From: Bacteroidota bacterium
GTDB lineage: Bacteria > Bacteroidota > Bacteroidia > Bacteroidales > GCA-2748055
Assembly: GCA_030592605.1 (NCBI GenBank)
Contig: JAUVIT010000094.1
Span: 1 to 6,826, forward strand
Direction: 5' to 3'
DNA length: 6,826 bases
Made by a program: the position numbers and the translations under genes. Of this stretch, positions 1 through 6,638 are shown piece by piece. The notes under the pieces were generated by a model. That model was not told where the DNA came from. It made no database searches and saw nothing but the letters and a program-made list of their open reading frames with translations. Positions within the stretch are counted from its first letter, which is position 1. Each line of letters begins with the position of its first letter.

Positions 1-86
1 TGACTTTTGTTGATGTTGTAGGTGATGAATCCAACCACCAGGATCACCACCAGGTAAAAGATAAAACCAATAAGTGCAAAATTCAT
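1..86 (-). CDS. Sodium:solute symporter family protein (SSS/PutP-like), N-terminal fragment
   Basis: This is the 5' end of a gene that runs off the left edge; only 28 full codons are visible. It starts MNFALIGFIFYLVVILVVGF and continues with a short polar stretch ending NINKS. One hydrophobic helix (about residues 3-23) followed by a polar, basic turn matches the first transmembrane segment of SSS-family transporters such as the Na+/proline symporter PutP, in which a GF(I)-type helix leads into the loop before the conserved GGR region. The substrate cannot be told from this fragment. The ATG lies 27 bp after the stop of the lipoprotein gene, with a weak AGGA 2 bases before it, so it is probably co-transcribed with that gene and the dehydrogenase-like gene. 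The family call is from memory of the N-terminal pattern; any other inner-membrane protein starting with a helix is possible but less likely. Confidence 0.68.
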   Translation of the reverse strand, partial: MNFALIGFIFYLVVILVVGFITYNINKS

Positions 87-113
87 GTCCTAATATAGAA
101 AAAACATGGGAGA

Positions 114-665
114 TCAATTGGGAAAATCCTTGGATCCATTGGGCTGGTAGGTATAATCCAGAAGCGCTTCGCTGTATTTGTTCCCTTCCTCCCCTTCCAG
201 TGAGTTTGCCTCTTTCACCAGGAGCTTCACATAATTACTTGCTGAGGTTTGTTGGATCCAGACCTGATAGGCCTCAACAGTGTCGCTCCCAACAGCAAAT
301 TGAAGATCATCTTCAACGCGCTTATAATCCTTGTAGAAATCTTCGGCATCCTCCAGGGTAGTAAATTCACCCACCAGGGCAAATCCATTGCTCTGCCCGG
401 GCGTATTAAAGCTGACCAACTCAATGGTTTCATCTCCCTGAAGCACCCTGGTTCCTTCGTTAATGATGTCGGGAGTAGGATCTTTTTCAAAAGGATACCT
501 GTAAAACTCACTATCTTCATAAGAATATCCAAACAAATAATAGGCGTCGTCCAGAGTCTTCTCCGAGCTCAACCTGAATTCACCCGTTTTATCGGGTCCG
601 AACAACATCTTACATCCTGCTGATGTCAAAATCAGCGCCAGCAACAACACAAATCTGTATCTCAT
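114..665 (-). CDS. Uncharacterised predicted lipoprotein, 183 aa
   Basis: I do not recognise a named family. The N-terminus is a lipoprotein signal peptide: Arg2 and Arg4, a hydrophobic core over residues 5-13, then LTSAGC with the predicted lipidated cysteine at residue 18. Ser rather than the usual Leu stands at -3, but the site is otherwise good. The mature part, about 165 residues, is acidic and rich in Tyr, Phe and Asp/Glu (for example AYYLFGYSYEDSEFYRYPFE at 41-60), with no further membrane segment. Residues 95-150 read like an alternating alpha/beta domain: a beta-rich stretch (GFALVGEFTT), an acidic helix (LEDAEDFYKDYKRVEDD), then strands up to YVKLLVKEA. The ATG has AAGGA 4 bases upstream and lies 21 bp after the dehydrogenase-like gene; the symporter gene follows 27 bp later. 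A role at the cell envelope linked to the transporter is a guess from position only. Coding status is well supported by the signal peptide, ribosome site and spacing. Confidence 0.85.
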   Translation of the reverse strand: MRYRFVLLLALILTSAGCKMLFGPDKTGEFRLSSEKTLDDAYYLFGYSYEDSEFYRYPFEKDPTPDIINEGTRVLQGDETIELVSFNTPGQSNGFALVGEFTTLEDAEDFYKDYKRVEDDLQFAVGSDTVEAYQVWIQQTSASNYVKLLVKEANSLEGEEGNKYSEALLDYTYQPNGSKDFPN

Positions 666-669
666 CTCA

Positions 670-674
670 TCCTT
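670..674 (-). promoter_or_regulatory. Shine-Dalgarno-like site of the lipoprotein gene
   Basis: The minus strand reads AAGAAGGATGAG just before the ATG at 665, with AAGGA at these positions and a 4-base spacer. It supports this start. An ATG at 670-668 in another frame meets a stop after one further codon and is not a start. Confidence 0.5.
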
Positions 675-686
675 CTTTATGTTCTA

Positions 687-1910
687 TTAAAACGCAGCCA
701 TCAAGAGATCTATGTCCTTGGAGGGTATCCCAAGCTTATTACCAACGGCTTCATTAGTCAATATACCATTATAGATATAGACTCCTTTCCTGAGACCCAC
801 ATTCTCTTTTAAATGTCTCCCTGTTGTACCCAACGCTCCAAGTCCCCGAATCAGGGGAGCAAATACATTGCTGATGGCAATGGAGGCGGTACGTGCTACC
901 CTGGACGCAATATTGGGTACACAGTAGTGAATTACACCATGCTTAACAAAAACCGGATCAAGCTGTGTCCGGAGTTCAGAAGTCTCAATGGATCCTCCGC
1001 GATCAATACTTATATCGATAATTACCGATCCTTTCTTCATCTCCTTCACCATCTCTTCGGTGATAAAAAACTCCGGTTGCCCTTCTTCCTTTCTGATGGC
1101 TCCAATGACCACGTCGGCAGACCTGAGGGCCTTTAATATGACCTTTGGGTGAAAGATGGAGGTCGGGATCAACTGACCTGTGGACTCTTGCAACCTGCGC
1201 AGCCTGTGCAGTGAATTATCAAAAACCTTGACTTCAGAACCCACACCTTTGGCGGCTCTGACTGCATACTCGGCAACCGTTCCTGCTCCCAGGATCACAA
1301 CTTCAGTGGGTGTAATTCCTATAACCCCACCCAGCATAACTCCTTTACCACCCCGTTGATTGCTCAGGTACTCTGCTGCAATTAGCATACTGGTAGTGCC
1401 TGCAATGGCACTCATACTTCTTACCGCCGGGTAACAATTATGTTCATCCTGTATCTTTTCAAAGGCAATGGCAGTTACCTTTTTTCGCATCAGGCTCCTG
1501 ATATAATCATTGTTACAATGAGTGAACGCCTGGAAAGATGAGATCAAGACCTGACGCTCCTTCATCCATCCGATTTCCTCTATGGTCGGGGGACTGATTT
1601 TTAAAATGATGTCCGCCTCCCGAAATACCTCCGCCCGCTTATCGCATATGAATCCTCCCCGTTCAGAGTAGTCCGTATCCAGGTAATTGGCAGCTTTCCC
1701 CGCGCCTGGTTCCAGCAATACTTCATGTCCGTAAGCGGTAAGGATTTCCACAGCTTCGGGAGTCAGGGGAACACGGCTTTCAACCTGATGATTTTCCGAC
1801 GGAATCCCGATTTTCAAACTTTTTTGTTTGTTCTCTACCTCAAGCGTCTCCTCCTGGGGCATCAAGCCTTCCTTATGGATATTAAATGCGGATGATCCTT
1901 TGTTTTCCAT
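687..1910 (-). CDS. ald: Alanine dehydrogenase-like protein (Ald/PntA superfamily), 407 aa
   Basis: Alanine dehydrogenases interconvert L-alanine and pyruvate plus ammonia using NAD(H) in the cytoplasm. The N-terminal catalytic-type domain covers about residues 32-165, with IGIPSENHQVESRVPLTPEA at 34-53, in which Arg46 fits the pyruvate-binding Arg15 of the Mycobacterium tuberculosis enzyme. The Rossmann domain carries GAGTVAE at 208-214 and Asp231 (KVFDNS) at the end of the second strand, as expected for NAD rather than NADP. IDISIDRGG (298-306) and CVPNIASRVARTA (330-342) are the usual family blocks, with Asp303 and Asn333 in the expected places. By my alignment, the catalytic Lys75 and His96 positions are Ser106 and Gln127. 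This may be typical of the Bacteroidota clade, so the activity is uncertain. The protein is about 35 residues longer than classical Ald because of an N-terminal extension containing LMPQEETLEV, which homologues in the phylum share as I recall. That favours the ATG at 1910 over Met17 (1862). It follows tsaE by 75 bp, with its own candidate promoter. Confidence 0.88.
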   Translation of the reverse strand: MENKGSSAFNIHKEGLMPQEETLEVENKQKSLKIGIPSENHQVESRVPLTPEAVEILTAYGHEVLLEPGAGKAANYLDTDYSERGGFICDKRAEVFREADIILKISPPTIEEIGWMKERQVLISSFQAFTHCNNDYIRSLMRKKVTAIAFEKIQDEHNCYPAVRSMSAIAGTTSMLIAAEYLSNQRGGKGVMLGGVIGITPTEVVILGAGTVAEYAVRAAKGVGSEVKVFDNSLHRLRRLQESTGQLIPTSIFHPKVILKALRSADVVIGAIRKEEGQPEFFITEEMVKEMKKGSVIIDISIDRGGSIETSELRTQLDPVFVKHGVIHYCVPNIASRVARTASIAISNVFAPLIRGLGALGTTGRHLKENVGLRKGVYIYNGILTNEAVGNKLGIPSKDIDLLMAAF

Positions 1911-1912
1911 TG

Positions 1913-1918
1913 CTCCTT
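1913..1918 (-). promoter_or_regulatory. Purine-rich AAGGAG before the dehydrogenase-like gene
   Basis: AAGGAG stands only 2 bases before the ATG at 1910. This is closer than a classical Shine-Dalgarno site, so its role in initiation is uncertain; Bacteroidota often start translation without a strong Shine-Dalgarno pairing. Confidence 0.3.
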
Positions 1919-1935
1919 CAGTTATTGGGGTAGCC

Positions 1936-1966
1936 CTAAAATAAGATAATTCGTCAGCAATGTCAA
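1936..1966 (-). promoter_or_regulatory. Candidate Bacteroidota-type promoter for the ald-lipoprotein-symporter unit
   Basis: On the minus strand a TTG (1966-1964) is followed by a 20-base spacer and then TATTTTAG (1943-1936). This is one mismatch from the Bacteroidota -7 consensus TAnnTTTG at the spacing expected from the -33 element. The start of transcription would be near 1932, giving a leader of about 21 bases before the ATG at 1910. The TTG also begins a TTGACA that forms half of an inverted repeat. This is a pattern match by eye in an AT-rich gap and has not been scored against background. Confidence 0.42.
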
Positions 1967-1975
1967 TTTTTGACA
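1961..1975. repeat. 15-bp inverted repeat, possible operator
   Basis: TGTCAA, a 3-base TTT centre and TTGACA form perfect 6-bp arms. The repeat covers the -33 part of the candidate promoter and starts 11 bases after the tsaE stop. As a terminator it would be weak: the stem is short and AT-rich, and no T-run follows on the minus strand. A binding site for a dimeric regulator is the more natural reading, but nothing in the window identifies the regulator. Confidence 0.4.
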
Positions 1976-1985
1976 GAACAGACTA

Positions 1986-2399
1986 TTAGAATTGTATCAA
2001 CCTGGCATCGTTTTCACCAATCACAATGTTCACCCAGAGCGCATCATCGGGAATCAGGTTTTGGGCCTTTTCGGGCCACTCAATCAGGCACAGGGATCCT
2101 GAAAAAAAATACTCTTCATAGCCCATATCAAAAAGCTCGTTTTGCGTCTCAATCCTGTATAGGTCGAAATGAAAGATGGAGTTCCCCGCCTGGGTAAAGT
2201 ACTCATTGACAAGGGAAAAGGTGGGGCTGTTCACTTCAACCGTGACACCAAGTTTCCTGCAAAGGGCCTGGATAAAGGTGGTTTTCCCGGCACCCATCTC
2301 TCCGGAGAAAGCAATAACAGCATGCTCCCCAGCCTCTTCAAGGAATCGAGCGGCAGCACTGTCGAGCTCCTGCAGTGATGAAATGGTGATGCTTCTCAT
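1986..2399 (-). CDS. tsaE: tRNA threonylcarbamoyladenosine biosynthesis ATPase TsaE
   Basis: TsaE is the small P-loop ATPase that works with TsaB and TsaD to place the threonylcarbamoyl group on A37 of ANN-decoding tRNAs (t6A), in the cytoplasm. The 137-residue length is normal. The Walker A loop is GEMGAGKTT at 33-41. Other family signatures follow in order: NSPTFSLVNEY (57-67), the HFDLYR block (77-82) and LIEWPEKA (105-112), with Glu107 and Trp108 in place. The ATG at 2399 lies one base after the porX stop codon (TAA, A, ATG). There is no clear Shine-Dalgarno sequence, so translation is probably coupled to porX. The product has no known link to type IX secretion; it most likely shares a transcript for historical reasons. 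No truncation or altered key residue was seen. Confidence 0.96.
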   Translation of the reverse strand: MRSITISSLQELDSAAARFLEEAGEHAVIAFSGEMGAGKTTFIQALCRKLGVTVEVNSPTFSLVNEYFTQAGNSIFHFDLYRIETQNELFDMGYEEYFFSGSLCLIEWPEKAQNLIPDDALWVNIVIGENDARLIQF

Positions 2400-2400
2400 T

Positions 2401-3957
2401 TTACCGGACAGGGGATAAGATGGACAGAGGGATCAGCATCTCCTCCATGGAGATTCCTCCGTGCTGGAATGTATCCCTGTAAAGATTTACAAAATGGTTG
2501 TAGTTGTTGGGGTAAACCAGATAGTCATTGTTCATTGCAAAAATGTAGCTGCTGGTCAGATTTGTCCGCGGCAGGCGAACATGTTCCGGCTGCAGCACCT
2601 CAAATACCTCTTTCTTATTATAGTTCAGGTTCCTGCCCTGCTTATAACGAAGGTTCACTGATGTATGTCTGTCGCCAATCACCTTCCTGGGATCGTTCAC
2701 CCGTATGGCACCATGATCCGTGGTAATAACTAAGCTGATATCATGCTGGTTCAACTGTTTCAGCAGATCATAAAGATAGGAGTGCTGGAACCAGCTTTTG
2801 ACCAGTGAACGATAGGATGCTTCATCATAGGCCAGCTCCCTGATCATCTCCATTTCGGTGCGGGCATGCGAGAGCATATCCACAAAATTATAAACCACCA
2901 CATTCAGGTCATAGTTGAGCAGGTCGCGATAGTTCTCAACCAGCTTTTTTCCTGCCCGTTGATTAACAATCTTCTCATAATTAAAGGAGGCTCCAATGCC
3001 AAGCTTCTGTAGTTGCATCCTGCAAAGCTCTTCCTCATGGACATTTTTACTACCCTCCTCGTTCTCATCAACCCATAGCTTCGGGTATTGCCTTTGAATC
3101 TCCCCGGGCATCATCCCCGCAAACATGGCATTTCTGGCATACTGGGTGGCTGTTGGCAAGATGCTTGAGAAGATGATCTCTTCATCGCTTCTGTAAAGGT
3201 CATTTATCTCCTTCTCAATAATTTTCCATTGATCGTAGCGTAGATTATCGATCACAATCACCATTACCTTCCCCTTATCCAGCAAAGGAAATACCTTGTT
3301 TTTGAATACCCCCGGTGAGAGAAGGGGCGCGTCCTGGCCCTCTCCTGAGAACCAGGATTCATAATTTTTACTGATATATCTTGCAAACTCCTTATTGGCC
3401 TCGGCCTTCTGCATGCTCAGTACCTCTTCCATCCCCCCGGAGCCGCCGGTATCAAATTCCCCTTCCCAGAAAACAAGCCGTGCGTAGATTTCGGTCCAGT
3501 CACTGAAGGTAGAAGCCGAATTAATCTGCATTCCGATCTGACCGAACTGAGATTGGTAAGAGGAGGTTGTCTTCTCGGTAACCAGTCTTTTGGTATCAAT
3601 ATTCTTCTTAATGGTCAGAAGGATCTGCTTGGGATTCACCGGTTTAATCAGATAATCAGAGATCTTGCTTCCCAGTGCCTCATCCATGATATCCTCCTCT
3701 TCGCTCTTGGTAATCATCACCACCGGGGTAGAGGGAGTGATGGTTTTGATCCGATCCAGCGTCTCCAGTCCGGATAATCCCGGCATATTCTCATCCAGAA
3801 AAATCAGATCAAAATCATGCTCCTCAACCAGGTTCAGCGCATCAGCTCCGTTGGTCGCGGTTGTCACCCTGTATTCCCGTTCTTCCAGGAAAAGGATATA
3901 GGGTTTCAGAAGATCAATTTCATCATCTGTCCACAGGATATGTATCTGTCTGCTCAT
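2401..3957 (-). CDS. porX: T9SS regulator PorX: response-regulator receiver plus PglZ (alkaline phosphatase-like) domain
   Basis: PorX is the cytoplasmic regulator of type IX secretion in Bacteroidota. It has been described as partner of the sensor PorY and the sigma factor SigP, and as a zinc-dependent phosphodiesterase acting on oligonucleotides. The 518-residue length agrees with that family. The receiver domain (about 1-122) has the acidic pocket Asp11/Asp12, phosphoacceptor Asp55 in LIFLDENMPG, Thr83 and Lys105 (LIKP). A helical linker (about 125-205, three-helix-bundle region) leads into the PglZ domain (about 210-518). There the expected metal and nucleophile residues can be seen: Asp237 (VIVIDNLR), Thr271 (LPTATQYAR), Asp360 and His364 (FVDMLSH), Asp414 and His415 (TTDHG), and His499 (FQHGG). 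Both halves therefore look functional. The ATG overlaps the porW stop (ATGA at 3957-3954), and tsaE follows after one base. The gene is intact. PorY and SigP are not encoded in this window. Confidence 0.95.
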   Translation of the reverse strand: MSRQIHILWTDDEIDLLKPYILFLEEREYRVTTATNGADALNLVEEHDFDLIFLDENMPGLSGLETLDRIKTITPSTPVVMITKSEEEDIMDEALGSKISDYLIKPVNPKQILLTIKKNIDTKRLVTEKTTSSYQSQFGQIGMQINSASTFSDWTEIYARLVFWEGEFDTGGSGGMEEVLSMQKAEANKEFARYISKNYESWFSGEGQDAPLLSPGVFKNKVFPLLDKGKVMVIVIDNLRYDQWKIIEKEINDLYRSDEEIIFSSILPTATQYARNAMFAGMMPGEIQRQYPKLWVDENEEGSKNVHEEELCRMQLQKLGIGASFNYEKIVNQRAGKKLVENYRDLLNYDLNVVVYNFVDMLSHARTEMEMIRELAYDEASYRSLVKSWFQHSYLYDLLKQLNQHDISLVITTDHGAIRVNDPRKVIGDRHTSVNLRYKQGRNLNYNKKEVFEVLQPEHVRLPRTNLTSSYIFAMNNDYLVYPNNYNHFVNLYRDTFQHGGISMEEMLIPLSILSPVR

Positions 3958-6638
3958 TCCGCTTGCTTTAAATAGTGTTTCTGATAAAACAGATAGTAGG
4001 GTGTAATTTCCTTCCTTTCCGACAGAGTTCCAAAATTATCCAGGGATATAATCATCAGTCTGAATTGTGACTGTGTCAATTCTGCCAGGATGGTATCCCG
4101 GTTCTCTTCGATGTCCTGCAGATACCTGGTTGCTCCCTCAGCATTATTAAATAATTTCACAACCAGGGTGTTGTATGAATCAAGCATCTCAATCAGATCA
4201 ATAGATAGATCATACTGATTAAAATTATCCAGGTTGTGATTCAGCAGGTCAAAACTAACCTGATTCACATTTTGAGTGGCATGGACTGCCAGGAGGAAAT
4301 AATGCTCCTGGGTAGAATCAACGGCTGTATAAATTATCTCGGCTTCAGCAGCTTGATCGGCTTCTTTTATTTCCGGAAACTCCATAAACATATAATCAAT
4401 AATTTCCTGAGCCTGCAAACCCTCCTCGCTTGATGGATACTGAGAGATCAAGGTGTCGAGTGCCACTTTCATTACCTCATTTCCATCGAGTGCGCCCAGC
4501 GCCATGGCACGTAGATACTGGAACTTGGGAATCAGGGGGTCGTCCGCATAGAGTATAAAGGCACGATCGGCGCCAACAATTACTTCGTTGAAACTTTGCT
4601 GCTGATAGAGTGTGTATAGCCCTTCATAGTAACGCACCACCTTCATCTCTTCTTCTTGTAGCTCTTGCAGGTAATTGGGATTATTCAAGAGCATGGCAAA
4701 GTGGGACTCCGGGTATAGAACCGAGAGCTGACTGGTATAATACTGTGCCTCTGTCGGATTTTGGATACTATTACTTAATTCGTACAGGTAGTAATGAGCA
4801 GAAGGACCGCGCTCTGTTTCGGGATAACGAGAGATCAGCTCTTTAAAGGACTTAATCGCCTCCTCATAGTCGAGTAATTGATCTTTGTATATTACTCCCA
4901 TGTTAAAGAGGGCGTCTTCAAGCCTTACATCCGATATCTTCATGGTCGAATCGCTCAATGGGATATCCACCAGGTAAAACTCGCGTGTTTTATTATCTAA
5001 GACCTGTGTGGCGGTGCCCCCATCCAGCGTGTCCGCTTCACTTCCCTCCTCCTGGGTTACCTGAGTGAGTGTACGCTTACTTTTCCGCCTCCAGTTGTCC
5101 TCCAGTTCCCGGTCCCCCCATTTCATTCTGAACTCGGGCTGACCAAAACTTTTGGCATTCAGGTTATAGAAATACCACTGTCCGCCCTGCTGGGCTTCTT
5201 GTCCGCCCTGAATCTGATTTTGGCCATATAGCATGGACTGGTTAAAAGCCATATCCTGCATAGCCTGTTGTTCTGCCAGACGAGCCTCCTCCTCCTCCTT
5301 TCTTACCTCCTCAATTATTCCATCGATAACGGCAAGCCGCTGCTCTTCGGGCAAAGCTGCCAGTATCTGCACACTGTCCTCCAGCTCATAGGTGGAGATA
5401 TTGTATACCAGGTTGCCTAAACTTGCCGAAAGTGATGCCAGGCCGGCATAACCGGGATAATCCCCGTCCAGGAAGGAAACCGCCGAATCATAATAAGCAG
5501 ACGAAAGTATATAGTCAGGGTCCTCGTAAAAGATCTCAGCCAGGGTAAGCGAGGAGTATCCTTTCTGATACTGATTGCGTACGCTGGTTGAAACCGACAG
5601 CTGGTAGTACTCAATGGCCACTTCACGCTCTCCCTCCTCCATGGCAATATTGCCAAGCGCAAAATATATCTGATCCAGATACTCCAGATTCTTACTGTCT
5701 TTCAACATTTTCCTGAGTAACTTCTTCAGATCGTCGCTATTTGATTTGCCCGATTCAAAGACCTCGGCCATGCTCACCCGGGCATTAAACGCCATTTCGT
5801 AAGGCGGACTATATCTTGTTACACGCTTGTACTTTTCCAAAGCAAGGCTGTTATGGCCGGAGGCTTCATAGAGCTGTGCCAGAATGTAGGTATACCTGAT
5901 CTTCTCCTCCTTGCTAATTCCCTTCTGCTCCATAGCCAGCTCCAGCTGGTCGGCCGCGGGATAGTATTCCTCACTTTTTAGATAAAACTGTGACCTGGTG
6001 CTATAGTAGTCATGGAGATACTCCTTCGGAAGAGCATCCTCATCAGCAAGAGTCGTCAGAATCCGTTCAGCCTCTCTCTCCTCACCAATCATGATATAGG
6101 CCCGGCTCAGCCAGATCATGGCCAGATAACGAATGTCCTCTTTCGGAAAGGTAACCAGCACATGCTTGAAGGTTTCAGTGGCCAGGAAGAACTCTCCCTG
6201 GTACATATAGGCCTTGCCCATTAACATGTATGAATCATCGACCCACTTATTGTACTCGTTCTTATTGTAGAATTCCTTGTCTTTGGCAGATTGATTCCCT
6301 TCCTTAACCTTGGGTTTGGCTGTAATAGAATGGAAAGTAATCACTTTGGTGGCCTTATCGATGGCCCGCTTCATATCGCTCGACACAGCCGAATTCACAG
6401 CTTCGTCCTCGTACAGAAACAAGTCCAGAACGCGGTTATAATCGTTCCTTATTGTTCTGTTTGCATTCTCTATGCCCTGGCCATAACTTTCATACCCATT
6501 GAAATAGGCGTTGTAATGGGAGGTGAGGTTGTGGAAGTTCCTGGATAGGGAAGTGTTCTTTTCCACCGAGCATGATACAAGGCCGCAGATAAAAATGAGG
6601 GTGCCTATCACCCCATATGTGGTCTTCCGGGAGAGCAA
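3954..6638 (-). CDS. porW: T9SS TPR lipoprotein PorW/SprE
   Basis: PorW (SprE in Flavobacterium, where it is also needed for gliding) is an outer-membrane-anchored periplasmic lipoprotein of the type IX secretion system, reported to bridge the PorK/PorN ring and the Sov translocon. The 894 residues fit the family, which is roughly 870 long in Flavobacterium. The signal peptide has Arg4/Lys5, a core at 8-20 and lipobox LVSC with Cys23. TPR-like helical pairs occur at about 135-165, 247-278, 319-351, 575-606, 612-643 and 706-737. Between the two TPR blocks lies a charged, Gln-rich, probably coiled or disordered segment (441-487), then an aromatic block with WYFYN at 488-492 and WGDRELEDNWRR at 507-518. 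The C-terminal domain (about 777-892) ends in ITPYYLFYQKHYLKQAE. The start is TTG at 6638: an in-frame TAA stands 8 codons upstream with no ATG between, and GTG at codon 10 would lose the basic part of the signal peptide. The stop overlaps the porX ATG. Confidence 0.9.
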   Translation of the reverse strand: MLSRKTTYGVIGTLIFICGLVSCSVEKNTSLSRNFHNLTSHYNAYFNGYESYGQGIENANRTIRNDYNRVLDLFLYEDEAVNSAVSSDMKRAIDKATKVITFHSITAKPKVKEGNQSAKDKEFYNKNEYNKWVDDSYMLMGKAYMYQGEFFLATETFKHVLVTFPKEDIRYLAMIWLSRAYIMIGEEREAERILTTLADEDALPKEYLHDYYSTRSQFYLKSEEYYPAADQLELAMEQKGISKEEKIRYTYILAQLYEASGHNSLALEKYKRVTRYSPPYEMAFNARVSMAEVFESGKSNSDDLKKLLRKMLKDSKNLEYLDQIYFALGNIAMEEGEREVAIEYYQLSVSTSVRNQYQKGYSSLTLAEIFYEDPDYILSSAYYDSAVSFLDGDYPGYAGLASLSASLGNLVYNISTYELEDSVQILAALPEEQRLAVIDGIIEEVRKEEEEARLAEQQAMQDMAFNQSMLYGQNQIQGGQEAQQGGQWYFYNLNAKSFGQPEFRMKWGDRELEDNWRRKSKRTLTQVTQEEGSEADTLDGGTATQVLDNKTREFYLVDIPLSDSTMKISDVRLEDALFNMGVIYKDQLLDYEEAIKSFKELISRYPETERGPSAHYYLYELSNSIQNPTEAQYYTSQLSVLYPESHFAMLLNNPNYLQELQEEEMKVVRYYEGLYTLYQQQSFNEVIVGADRAFILYADDPLIPKFQYLRAMALGALDGNEVMKVALDTLISQYPSSEEGLQAQEIIDYMFMEFPEIKEADQAAEAEIIYTAVDSTQEHYFLLAVHATQNVNQVSFDLLNHNLDNFNQYDLSIDLIEMLDSYNTLVVKLFNNAEGATRYLQDIEENRDTILAELTQSQFRLMIISLDNFGTLSERKEITPYYLFYQKHYLKQAE
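5178..5318 (-). other. Charged/Gln-rich linker within PorW
   Basis: These bases encode residues 441-487: a Glu/Arg-rich helix containing VRKEEEEARLAEQQ, followed by a Gln/Gly-rich stretch (YGQNQIQGGQEAQQGGQ). The Glu run is encoded next to a (CCT)5 tract on the plus strand at 5285-5299. The segment has no TPR pattern and separates the N-terminal TPR block from the conserved WYFYN block. It is probably a flexible spacer. Confidence 0.6.

Noticed and set aside
74..623. Plus-strand open frames over the lipoprotein gene (74-361 and 249-623) and a minus-strand frame at 227-532
   Set aside because: They are antisense or shifted frames of a gene with a clear signal peptide and ribosome site; their products show no domain pattern.
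687..1910. Reading the dehydrogenase-like gene as the alpha subunit of NAD(P) transhydrogenase (PntA)
   Set aside because: The length, the CVPNI block and the C-terminal part fit the Ald branch better, and no pntB or membrane subunit gene is beside it.
1961..1975. The TGTCAA/TTGACA repeat as a rho-independent terminator for tsaE
   Set aside because: Six AT-rich pairs with a 3-base loop and no following T-run on the minus strand make a poor terminator; its overlap with the candidate promoter suggests another role.
2169..2418. Plus-strand open frames opposite tsaE
   Set aside because: They lie wholly antisense to the conserved P-loop and SPTF motifs of TsaE and show no recognisable features.
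3417..3901. Open frames in other phases within porX (3417-3599 minus, 3553-3777 and 3665-3901 plus)
   Set aside because: These are shadows of a well-conserved 518-residue gene without frameshift; no start signals or motifs.
5285..5299. (CCT)5 triplet tract as a phase-variation repeat
   Set aside because: It is short and in triplets, so length change would add or remove Glu residues in a flexible linker without switching the frame.
5417..6548. Open frames inside porW (5417-5662 minus; 6012-6224 and 6291-6548 plus)
   Set aside because: They overlap the TPR-encoding frame and give compositionally odd peptides; best explained as shadows.
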